Shown piece after piece: positions 25,235 through 34,271 of a DNA stretch of 46,679 nucleotides (its first letter is position 1; each line of letters starts with the position of its first letter). Both the position numbers and the translations under genes were made by a program. Below the pieces are notes generated by a model. The model ran no database searches and had not been told where the DNA came from. It saw only the letters and a program-made list of their open reading frames with translations. The stretch is from positions 1 through 46,679 of the forward strand of contig CAYTPZ010000014.1 of the NCBI GenBank assembly GCA_964440095.1, given 5' to 3'. The stretch is from JACNKJ01 sp964440095. Lineage in GTDB: Bacteria > Krumholzibacteriota > Krumholzibacteriia > JACNKJ01.

Positions 25235-28200
25235 ATGGCAGGTGTGATGAATTTATCCAGGAACAAGCAAGGAGTGTTGCTCGGCTTCTTTCGCGAGCAG
25301 GAAGATGCCGCGCGAGCGCTGGAGAAACTGAAGCGTCGAGGCTACCGAAAGGTGGCTCTGCTCCATAAATCCAGAGAGGGCAAAATCCGAACCCAGCGCG
25401 GTCTCGGGGCACCCTTTGGTCTATCCCGCGCTCCCCTGAATACCTATGCCCGCTACTTGGTCACCGGCGAAAACATGCTAATGCTCCAGGCACCCTTCTC
25501 ATCTTTAGCCGGCGAGTTGGCCATACTTAGGCGCATCGGCGAAACCCAACCCTCCATTTTCACCTTCCATCCGGATCGCAAGCATCACATAGCCGATGAA
25601 GAAACGCGGCAGACCCCCCTGACCAGCAATCAGTTTCGTCAACACGCCCGTGAACTCGCCACTCGCCACAGGATACGTCCCAGCAAAGGGAAGGAAGAAC
25701 CCCTGCTCAGACGCTTGGATCGTTGCGAGCGGGTTATTCAGGAAGTTCGCCGGGGCCTGGAAGATGTCTCCAAACTTGACCAGCGAATTTCCACATCCGC
25801 CGAGTGGATTCTCGACAACGCCTACATCGTCCAGGGGCAAATCAATGACGTACGCTTAAATCTGCCCAAGGGATTTTATCGCGAGTTGCCCGTGCTCGAC
25901 AGCGAACCCCACCGCGGGCTTCCGCGCATTTACAACATGGCCAAGGAGATGATCCAGCATACCGACGGTTGGCTGGATCGCCACAACATCGGCGACTTTC
26001 TCGAGGCCTATCAGACGGTCTCCGCTCTGACAATCGGTGAACTCTGGGCATTCCCCATGATGCTTCGCATCGCCTTGCTCACCAACCTTTGCCGCCTAAC
26101 CCAGCGCGTGGATCTGCGCCTGCATGAACGGGAAAGCGCAGACTTCTGGGCCCATCGACTGCTTGCCGCCAGCCGGCGCGACCCGAACCAACTGTTGCGC
26201 ATCCTCGCCGAGATGACCGAGCGGCACCCCGATCCAAGCCCCCACTTCGCTTCACAGATCACCAGCCATCTTTTCGACGAAGACGCCGCCCTCGTGCCCC
26301 TTCGCACATGGCTGGTACAAAAGATGAACATCCCGCTGGCCAAAATGCTCCAACGGGAACAAAGCGAACAAGCCGCCGACCGTGCTTCCATCGGAAACGC
26401 CATCACGAGCTTGCGCCAACTCACTCTTCTCGATTGGCGCGAAATCTTCGAACAGCAGAGTATGGTCGAAAAGGTGCTGGTGCAGGACCCCAGCGCTCAT
26501 TTCCGCAAGATGGACTTCGCCACCCGCGACAGCTATCGAAACGCCATCGAGGAAATATCGCGAGCCTCCAAGCTAGGCGAAGAGGACGTAGCGCGAAAAG
26601 CCCTCGAACTCGCATCGGTCGCCAGGGAAAAAGATGGCGAAGAGCGCCTTGGCCATGTGGGTTGGTGGTTGATCGGCAAGGGTCGACCTGACTTGATGGA
26701 CCATCTCTCTACCCGCGACAGCTGGCGTCGACGTTGGCGCCGGGCACTCACCCAAAAAGCCTCGCCCGCCTATCTTGGCTCTTTAGCGCTCATGACCCTG
26801 GCTCTCATGACGGCGGTTTTGATCACCTGCCTAGTTAGGGGCGTTCACGCGGCGTGGATCATCACCCTGACGGCACTCAGTGCCTTTCCGGCAAGTCAAC
26901 TTTCCCTGCAACTGCTCAATTACATCATCTCGCGCACGCTGACACCTCGGGCCCTGCCCAAGTTGTCCTTCAAGCGCAAGGGCATCCCCGACGAGTTCCG
27001 AACCCTGGTCATCATTCCCATGCTGTCCATCAGCGAGGAGGTCATAGACGAGGAAGTTCGCAAACTCGAAATCCGCTATCTGGCCAATCCGGGCAACAAC
27101 CTTCTCTACGGGCTATTCGGCGATTTCACCGACGCCGATACGGAAAGCACACCGAGAGATGAAGCAATAGTTCGCCACGCCGTGGCAGCCGTGGAAGAGT
27201 TAGGTGATCGCTACGGCAAGGGACGTTTCTTCTTCTTCCATCGCGGTCGCGAATGGTGCGAGTCGGAAGAGCGCTACATAGGATGGGAACGCAAGCGCGG
27301 CAAACTCGAAGAACTCAACCGCCTGCTCAGTGGCGAAACCCCGCGGGCCGGTGAAGACCTGGTCCATGCCGGCGATGCGCGCCTGCTGGATAATGTGCGC
27401 TTCATCATAACCCTGGATGCAGACACCGAACTGCCCAGGGACACCGCGCGGAGAATGGTAGAAACCCTGGCGCACCCCTTGAATAGTCCCTGGCTGAGCG
27501 AAGACGGACAGCGCGTCATCGACGGCTACACGCTCATACAACCTCGGGTGAGCACCGGACTTCCCAGCGCCATGACCAGCCTGTTCAGCCGCATCTATAC
27601 TGATCCCACGGGAACCGATCCCTACACGCGAGCGGTATCGGATGTTTATCAAGATTTGGCCGGCGAGGGTTCCTACCACGGCAAGGGCATCTACGATCTG
27701 CGGGCCTTCCACCAAGTGCTAACCGATCGTTTTCCCGAGCAGACCATCCTCAGTCACGACCTTGTTGAAGGTGCACACGTACGCGTGGGCCTGGCCACCG
27801 ACATTGAACTCTACGACGACTTTCCCGCCGATTATAGGTCCTTCGCCATGAGGCAGCATCGATGGATACGCGGCGATTGGCAGATTGCCGACTGGGCCAC
27901 CGGCCGGGTCCCTGGCGGCGATGGGCGCAAGGTTCGCAATCCCCTTGGTTCTCTCAGCAGGTGGAAGGTATTCGACAATCTCCGCCGCAGCATGGTCACG
28001 CCGGCCATGGTTCTACTGCTTTCTCTAAGCTGGTTCACCAGCACATTCCTGGCTGCCGTCATCGCCATCCTGGCGGGATTGGTTCTGTTGTTTCCGGTAC
28101 TGGTTCGCCTGAGCACATGGCTGCTCACACCCAGTCAATGGATGAAGCTTTCACGCCGAGAATTGGGCTACGACCTCATTCGCACCCTCACCGACACGGC

Positions 28201-31200
28201 CCTGCTTCCCCACCAGTCATGGATGACTCTCGACGCAACGTTACGGGCCCTGCATCGTCGCTTCATCAGCCGTAAAATGCTGCTCGAGTGGACCACTGCC
28301 GCCATGGCCAAGTCCCATGCAGGAGGACAGTCCTTTGGATTCATGATGAGAGTGGCCGTGGGCGCTTTGCTGGCCTTGGCGATTATTGTGCTGTTTGCAG
28401 TTTTCGGGGCACCCGGACTTTGGTCCTCACTCCCCTTCTTGACCCTCTGGTTGGCGGGCCCGCCCCTGGCCTTGTTGCTGAATCGCGCGGACAAAGAGCA
28501 CTCGTACAAAAAACGACTTTCACACGATGACCACCTTTACCTGAGGCAGGTTGCACGGCGCACCTGGCGCTATTTCGACGACTTTATCAATGACGACACG
28601 CATTGGATGCCGCCGGACAATTTCCAGGTTTCCTATGAGGGCGGTTTGGCCATGCGCACCAGTCCCACCAACGTGGGCCTCTGGATGCTTTCGGTACTGG
28701 CGGCACAAGACTTCGGATATCTCCGCCCCGACGAGGCCGTGGATCGTATAGAGCGCAGCTTTGATAGCCTGGATAAGCTCGAACTCTATCACGGACATCT
28801 TCTCAACTGGTACGATCTGAACGATCTGCAGCCCCTGGAGCCGCGCTATGTGTCCACCGTGGACAGTGGCAATCTTTTGGGAAGTCTTTGGGCGCTCAGT
28901 CCTGGTATTCGTGAGATATACGACCGCCCGCTACTTCGAGCCGCATCTTTCAAAGGCCCCTTCGACTCCCTTCGCCTTCTCATGGAGAGCATCGAGCCAG
29001 ATCGTCTCGCTCCCGAGCCTCTACAGGTTTTGGATTCCCTGGATCGGCTTCTTTCCAGACCCTCGAGCAAGGTTCTCAGCCAACTTCGACAGATTCGTGA
29101 GGCATCCAAGTTTTCCGACGACCTAATCCTCGGCGCCGGCATGGGTAGCCGAGTCGAGGTGGCCGAAGCATCCTATTGGAACGGCAAACTGCGCGAAGAA
29201 CTCGACAACCTGACCACTTTGGTCGATCGATACCTGGCTTGGATGGAACTACTGGCCGAAGTGCCGCAGGAATTGTTGCCTCACTTGGGAGAGCAAGGCC
29301 AATCCCATTGGGAACGTCTTCTCAACCACCCTCCGTCCATGTCAGAACTTGCCCGGAACTCCATTCCGGCCCTGGACCGCATATACAAGCTGCTCGACGA
29401 CGATAGCCTTCAAGACAGCAGTCGAAGGTGGATCGAACGTCTGCAGACCAGTTTCCATGCCTGTCAGGAACGCGCGGTCCTTCGGATGGAACAGGCCGAG
29501 ACGGTGATCACGAAGGCCCAGGAACTGGCCTCGGGAATGAACATGCAGTTCCTCTACGATCGCGAGCGGCGCCTGTTTTCCATCGGATACAAAGTAGGCG
29601 ACGAAACCCTGGATGGATCCTATTACGATCTTCTCGCCAGCGAAGCGCGCCTGACCAGCTTCGTGGCCATCGCTCGTGGCGATGTTCCCGCCGAGCATTG
29701 GTTATCTCTCTCGCGACCCTATGGCATGGTCAATCGCAAGCGTGTGTTGCTCAGTTGGGGCGGCACCATGTTCGAGTACCTCATGCCAACGCTCTTCCAG
29801 AAGGTCTTCGAGAAATCCCTCTTGGATAAATCCTGTAACGATGCCGTGGACCTCCAGATCCAATACGGTCAGAACCAGAAAGCCCCATGGGGAATTTCCG
29901 AGTCGGCATTCAGCGATTTGGATGCCCAGAATACCTATCAGTACAAGGCTTTCGGCGCACCGGGCCTGGGATTGAAACGGGGACTCGACAATGACCTAGT
30001 GGTTTCGCCCTACTCCACTCTCATGGCGGTTCCCGTCAAGCCCAAGGAGTCCGTCGCCAATCTGCGCGCTTTGGAGAAGCAGGATCTATACGGTCACTAC
30101 GGCTTCTTCGAGTCCATCGACTACGGACGCCAGCGCCGACGCGCCGGTGAACACGGCGTGGTGGTTCATGCCTATATGATCCATCACCAGGCCATGGGAT
30201 TCCTGGCACTGAGCAATTTCATCTTCGACGGAATTCTACAGGACCGCTTCCACGCCGACCCACGGGTTCAGGCTACAGAGCCATTGCTCTACGAGCGCAT
30301 TCCCGTGGCTCCCCCGCTCTACAAGGTTCCCCTCCGTCAGTGGACCGCCACACGCATGCTGCCCGCCGATGTGGCCCCGGCGACACGCAGCTTCGAAACA
30401 CCTCACACGCGTACACCCCAAACGCTTTTGCTGGGCAACGGGAACATGAACATCATGCTCACTGCTGCCGGAGGCGGTTACTCGCGCTGGAAAGACATCA
30501 ACCTCACCCGCTGGAGGGCCGATGGAACACGCGATAACTGGGGGAGTTTCTGTTTCTTCCGCGACGAGGAAAACCACGATGTTTGGAGCAACACCTTCCA
30601 GCCCCTAGGCGAGGAAGGCGCGGAATTCACCGTTAACTTCGCCGCGGATCGCGCGCGCTTCAGGCGTTTGGATCATGGTATTCATTGTGAAACTGAAGTC
30701 ATCGTAGCACCCGAGGATGATCTGGAGATTCGTCAGATCACCTTGAGCAATCGCACGAGCAATCGCCGACGAATCGAGATAACCAGTTTCATCGAACTGG
30801 CCATGGCGGAGCATCGTGCCGATCGACAGCACCAGGCCTACTCGAAACTTTTCGTGGAAACAGAATTCATACCCGAGATGGAATCGCTGTTGGCCCAGCG
30901 TCAGGCCAAGGAGCCCGGTGGAGAGGCCATATGGGCCGGACATCGGATCGTCTTCGACCAAAAAGTCGAATCCGGCCTTCAGTTTGAAACCGATCGACGC
31001 AACTTCCTTTGGCGCGGGCGCGATACATCCGATCCCGCAGCCTTGGGTGCCCCCCTATCGGGTGCCAAGGGAAGAGTGCTCGACTCCATTTTCAGTTTGA
31101 GAAAGTCCCTGGTGCTTGAGCCTCAAGAACGAGTGCGCTTCAATCTTCTCCTGGGAGCTTCGGAAACTCGTGAAGGGATCCTTGCGATTCTCGAACGCTA

Positions 31201-34200
31201 TGGCGATGAGAAAGCCATTGCTCGCGAATTGGAACTGGCCTGGCGACATGCCCAGCTACAACTGAGGCATCTGCGTATTCAGCCCGACGAGGCTCGACGT
31301 TTCCAGCAGCTGGCCGCCCACGTTATCTATCCCAGCCGACAGTTCCGCGCGCCCGAAGACAAGCTGCGCCAGAACAGGTTGGGACAGCCCAACCTTTGGG
31401 CCCATGGCATCTCGGGCGACCTGCCCATCGTTGCGGTGAGTGTTGGCCAACTTCGCGACATGTCCCTGGTGCGCCAGCTTCTGCTTGCTCACAACTATTG
31501 GCGCCGAAATGGACTCAAGGCCGACTTGCTCATCCTCAATGAGGAAAGTACCAGTTACGACAAACCGCTACAGGAGCAGCTCATGCGCCTGGTTCAAGCC
31601 AACAGCCCCTACACGGGCGTTGATAAACCCGGCGGCGTCTTCCTTCGTAGAGCCGATCAGCTTTCCGAGGAGGACCTGCATCTTCTGTTGGCCGCATCCC
31701 ATGTGCATCTGGTTGCGGCGCGCGGTCCCCTGCCTCAGCAGTTCGGACTTCCGGTGAAGTGGAGTGCGGTTACACCCTCGCGCCGTCTCAAGACCATGCC
31801 CGAAGAACCATCCTTCAAGTTGCCCTTCCAGGAACTTGTGCATGAAAACGGCCTGGGCGGGTTCACCCCCGACGGACGCGAGTACGTCATCACCTTGAAC
31901 GAAGGTGAGCAGACACCTGCCCCCTGGCTCAACGTCATGGCCAATCCGGAATTTGGCGCCATGGTCAGCGAATCGGGCGCCGGTTTCTGTTGGTTCGGCA
32001 ATAGTCAACAGAATCGATTGAACGCCTGGGCCAATGACCCTGTTTCAGATCCCCCATCAGATGCCATCTATATTCGCGATGAGGAATCGGGACAGCTCTG
32101 GTCACCAACTCCCCTGCCCATTCGCGAAAATGAGCCTTACCGCATTCGTCACGGAGTAGGCTACACGCGCTTCGAGCACAACAGCCATGCCATCGAACAG
32201 GATCTGCTCACATTCGTGCCCATGGACGATGCCGGCGGGCAGCCCCTGCGCGTCCAGCGGCTTAGCCTACGCAACAACAGCGGTCGCCGGCGCGCCCTGA
32301 CGGTAACCTTCTACAGCGAGTGGACACTCGGTGAAAACCGTGAAGATACGCAGCTTCACGTGGTCACCCAGTGGGAAGAGAAGGCAGGTGTCCTCTTTGC
32401 CCGCAATCGCTATCACTCTGACTACGGCCATCGCTTGGCATTTGCGGCCATGAGTCCTTACGCCGATTCCCATACAGCCGATCGTGTGGAATTCCTGGGA
32501 CGCAATGGACATCCTTCAAGCCCCTCTGCCTTGAAGAGTGAAGGTCTCTCAGGTCGCAGCGGTGCTGGACTTGACCCCTGCGTGGCGCTTCAGAAAAGTA
32601 TCGAATTGGATCCAGGCGAGGAGCGTGAGTTCTGTGTGCTTCTCGGACAGGGCGCGTCCAAGGAAGAAGTATTGGCGCTCGTGGCGCGATTCACCGACCA
32701 GGAGCGCAGGGACGAAGCCTTCCAGATCACCCAGGACTGGTGGGACAAATTCGTGGGCGCGGTGCAGGTCGAAACACCCGACTCGGCGGCCAATATCATG
32801 CTCAATCGCTGGCTCCCCTACCAGGCGCTCAGTTGCCGCATCTGGGGACGCTCGGCTCTTTACCAGTCTGGTGGGGCCGTGGGCTTCCGCGATCAGCTTC
32901 AAGATTCCATGGCCCTCCTGCACAGCTCTCCCCAATTGGTTCGCGAGCAAATACTGCGCGCGGCTTCGCGGCAATTCCGCGAGGGTGATGTGCAACACTG
33001 GTGGCATCCTCAAAGTGGCGCGGGAATTCGCTCACGCTGCTCGGACGATCTGCTATGGCTCCCCTACGCTACCGCACGTTACGTGGAGATGATGGACGAG
33101 GAAGGCATCCTGCATGAACAGGTGCCATTCCTGGAAGCAGCGCCATTGACCGACGATCAGCACGAGGTTTTCGTGCAACCGGCCGAAACCGTGGAGAGTG
33201 CTACTCTCTTCGAGCACTGCCGTCTGGCCATTCAGAAGGGGCTCAACCTGAGCGAGCGAGGCCTGCCGCTTATGGGCAGCGGCGACTGGAACGACGGCAT
33301 GAACCGCGTGGGCCTGGGCGGCAAGGGCGAAAGCGTTTGGATGGCCTGGTTCCTGGCCGATGTGCTTCGCAGTTTCGCGGGAATCTGTCGTCGCCTGGGA
33401 CGGGAAGACGAAGCCCAGGGCTACCTGGGACGGGCGGAACAACTGGCCGGCAATGTTGAGAAGTCAGCCTGGGACGGTGACTGGTACTTGCGCGCATTCT
33501 TCGACGACGGCACACCCTTGGGATCGAAAGATAGCCAGGAAGCCAGGCTGGATTCCCTGAGCCAATCTTGGGCCGCCATCTCGGGCCTGGGCAATCCGGA
33601 GCGCACCCAACGGGCCTTGGACTCGGCCAAGAAGGAATTGCTGCGACACCATGATCGCTTGGTCCTGCTCTTCGCACCTCCCTTTGAAAAGTGTGAAGAG
33701 GATCCCGGCTACATCAAGAGTTACCCGCCCGGGGTTCGTGAAAACGGCGGACAGTACACCCACGCGGCCACCTGGTTGGCCAAAGCCTTTGCCATGCAGG
33801 GTCGTGGCGACGAAGCCTATGAAATCCTGGACATGCTCAATCCCATCACCCATGCCAGCGACATGGAAAGTGCCCACCGCTATCGCGTGGAGCCTTATGT
33901 CATCGCGGCGGATGTCTATCAGCTTGAAGGGAAGGTTGGAATGGGCGGCTGGTCCTGGTACACGGGCGCGGCCAGTTGGTACTTCCGTGTTTGGATCGAA
34001 GATCTTTTGGGCCTGCAGCTTTCCGGCTCCAAGTTGCGCCTGTCGCCGCAGCTTCCCGAATCTTGGAATGGTTTCAAACTGGCCTACCGCTACGGCAGAT
34101 CCATTTATCAGCTTGAAGTTGAAGGACAAGGGCAGGTGAGTTCACTGCAACTGGACGGTCGCGACCTGGAAGGCGACACCCTTCCCCTGGAAGACGACGG

Positions 34201-34255
34201 TGCCAAACACCGAGTTCTCGTGAAGCTGGGCGCCGTCAGCAAGATAAACAGTTGA
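25235..34255 (+). CDS. ndvB: Cyclic beta-1,2-glucan synthase (NdvB/ChvB type)
   Basis: A protein of about 3,006 residues, matching the giant size of the family (about 2,800-2,900). After an N-terminal soluble part, membrane segments (LGSLALMTLALMTAVLITCLV and others) flank a GT84 glycosyltransferase. This has FIITLDADTELPRDTARRM (acidic LDAD near residue 728), EGAHVRVGLATDIELYDD and QHRWIRGDWQIADW. A glycoamylase-like (GH189-type) domain follows, for example LWMLSVLAAQDFGYL and HGVVVHAYMIHHQAMGFLAL. C-terminal GH94 phosphorylase-like domains include the catalytic SGDWNDGMNRVG (Asp near 2687). The enzyme initiates, extends and cyclises beta-1,2-glucans for the periplasm. The start is uncertain: ATG 25235 or 25247, neither with a strong ribosome site. 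No ndvA exporter or modifying enzyme is adjacent. Confidence 0.92.
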   Translation: MAGVMNLSRNKQGVLLGFFREQEDAARALEKLKRRGYRKVALLHKSREGKIRTQRGLGAPFGLSRAPLNTYARYLVTGENMLMLQAPFSSLAGELAILRRIGETQPSIFTFHPDRKHHIADEETRQTPLTSNQFRQHARELATRHRIRPSKGKEEPLLRRLDRCERVIQEVRRGLEDVSKLDQRISTSAEWILDNAYIVQGQINDVRLNLPKGFYRELPVLDSEPHRGLPRIYNMAKEMIQHTDGWLDRHNIGDFLEAYQTVSALTIGELWAFPMMLRIALLTNLCRLTQRVDLRLHERESADFWAHRLLAASRRDPNQLLRILAEMTERHPDPSPHFASQITSHLFDEDAALVPLRTWLVQKMNIPLAKMLQREQSEQAADRASIGNAITSLRQLTLLDWREIFEQQSMVEKVLVQDPSAHFRKMDFATRDSYRNAIEEISRASKLGEEDVARKALELASVAREKDGEERLGHVGWWLIGKGRPDLMDHLSTRDSWRRRWRRALTQKASPAYLGSLALMTLALMTAVLITCLVRGVHAAWIITLTALSAFPASQLSLQLLNYIISRTLTPRALPKLSFKRKGIPDEFRTLVIIPMLSISEEVIDEEVRKLEIRYLANPGNNLLYGLFGDFTDADTESTPRDEAIVRHAVAAVEELGDRYGKGRFFFFHRGREWCESEERYIGWERKRGKLEELNRLLSGETPRAGEDLVHAGDARLLDNVRFIITLDADTELPRDTARRMVETLAHPLNSPWLSEDGQRVIDGYTLIQPRVSTGLPSAMTSLFSRIYTDPTGTDPYTRAVSDVYQDLAGEGSYHGKGIYDLRAFHQVLTDRFPEQTILSHDLVEGAHVRVGLATDIELYDDFPADYRSFAMRQHRWIRGDWQIADWATGRVPGGDGRKVRNPLGSLSRWKVFDNLRRSMVTPAMVLLLSLSWFTSTFLAAVIAILAGLVLLFPVLVRLSTWLLTPSQWMKLSRRELGYDLIRTLTDTALLPHQSWMTLDATLRALHRRFISRKMLLEWTTAAMAKSHAGGQSFGFMMRVAVGALLALAIIVLFAVFGAPGLWSSLPFLTLWLAGPPLALLLNRADKEHSYKKRLSHDDHLYLRQVARRTWRYFDDFINDDTHWMPPDNFQVSYEGGLAMRTSPTNVGLWMLSVLAAQDFGYLRPDEAVDRIERSFDSLDKLELYHGHLLNWYDLNDLQPLEPRYVSTVDSGNLLGSLWALSPGIREIYDRPLLRAASFKGPFDSLRLLMESIEPDRLAPEPLQVLDSLDRLLSRPSSKVLSQLRQIREASKFSDDLILGAGMGSRVEVAEASYWNGKLREELDNLTTLVDRYLAWMELLAEVPQELLPHLGEQGQSHWERLLNHPPSMSELARNSIPALDRIYKLLDDDSLQDSSRRWIERLQTSFHACQERAVLRMEQAETVITKAQELASGMNMQFLYDRERRLFSIGYKVGDETLDGSYYDLLASEARLTSFVAIARGDVPAEHWLSLSRPYGMVNRKRVLLSWGGTMFEYLMPTLFQKVFEKSLLDKSCNDAVDLQIQYGQNQKAPWGISESAFSDLDAQNTYQYKAFGAPGLGLKRGLDNDLVVSPYSTLMAVPVKPKESVANLRALEKQDLYGHYGFFESIDYGRQRRRAGEHGVVVHAYMIHHQAMGFLALSNFIFDGILQDRFHADPRVQATEPLLYERIPVAPPLYKVPLRQWTATRMLPADVAPATRSFETPHTRTPQTLLLGNGNMNIMLTAAGGGYSRWKDINLTRWRADGTRDNWGSFCFFRDEENHDVWSNTFQPLGEEGAEFTVNFAADRARFRRLDHGIHCETEVIVAPEDDLEIRQITLSNRTSNRRRIEITSFIELAMAEHRADRQHQAYSKLFVETEFIPEMESLLAQRQAKEPGGEAIWAGHRIVFDQKVESGLQFETDRRNFLWRGRDTSDPAALGAPLSGAKGRVLDSIFSLRKSLVLEPQERVRFNLLLGASETREGILAILERYGDEKAIARELELAWRHAQLQLRHLRIQPDEARRFQQLAAHVIYPSRQFRAPEDKLRQNRLGQPNLWAHGISGDLPIVAVSVGQLRDMSLVRQLLLAHNYWRRNGLKADLLILNEESTSYDKPLQEQLMRLVQANSPYTGVDKPGGVFLRRADQLSEEDLHLLLAASHVHLVAARGPLPQQFGLPVKWSAVTPSRRLKTMPEEPSFKLPFQELVHENGLGGFTPDGREYVITLNEGEQTPAPWLNVMANPEFGAMVSESGAGFCWFGNSQQNRLNAWANDPVSDPPSDAIYIRDEESGQLWSPTPLPIRENEPYRIRHGVGYTRFEHNSHAIEQDLLTFVPMDDAGGQPLRVQRLSLRNNSGRRRALTVTFYSEWTLGENREDTQLHVVTQWEEKAGVLFARNRYHSDYGHRLAFAAMSPYADSHTADRVEFLGRNGHPSSPSALKSEGLSGRSGAGLDPCVALQKSIELDPGEEREFCVLLGQGASKEEVLALVARFTDQERRDEAFQITQDWWDKFVGAVQVETPDSAANIMLNRWLPYQALSCRIWGRSALYQSGGAVGFRDQLQDSMALLHSSPQLVREQILRAASRQFREGDVQHWWHPQSGAGIRSRCSDDLLWLPYATARYVEMMDEEGILHEQVPFLEAAPLTDDQHEVFVQPAETVESATLFEHCRLAIQKGLNLSERGLPLMGSGDWNDGMNRVGLGGKGESVWMAWFLADVLRSFAGICRRLGREDEAQGYLGRAEQLAGNVEKSAWDGDWYLRAFFDDGTPLGSKDSQEARLDSLSQSWAAISGLGNPERTQRALDSAKKELLRHHDRLVLLFAPPFEKCEEDPGYIKSYPPGVRENGGQYTHAATWLAKAFAMQGRGDEAYEILDMLNPITHASDMESAHRYRVEPYVIAADVYQLEGKVGMGGWSWYTGAASWYFRVWIEDLLGLQLSGSKLRLSPQLPESWNGFKLAYRYGRSIYQLEVEGQGQVSSLQLDGRDLEGDTLPLEDDGAKHRVLVKLGAVSKINS

Positions 34256-34271
34256 TGCAGTATTCTTCCGT

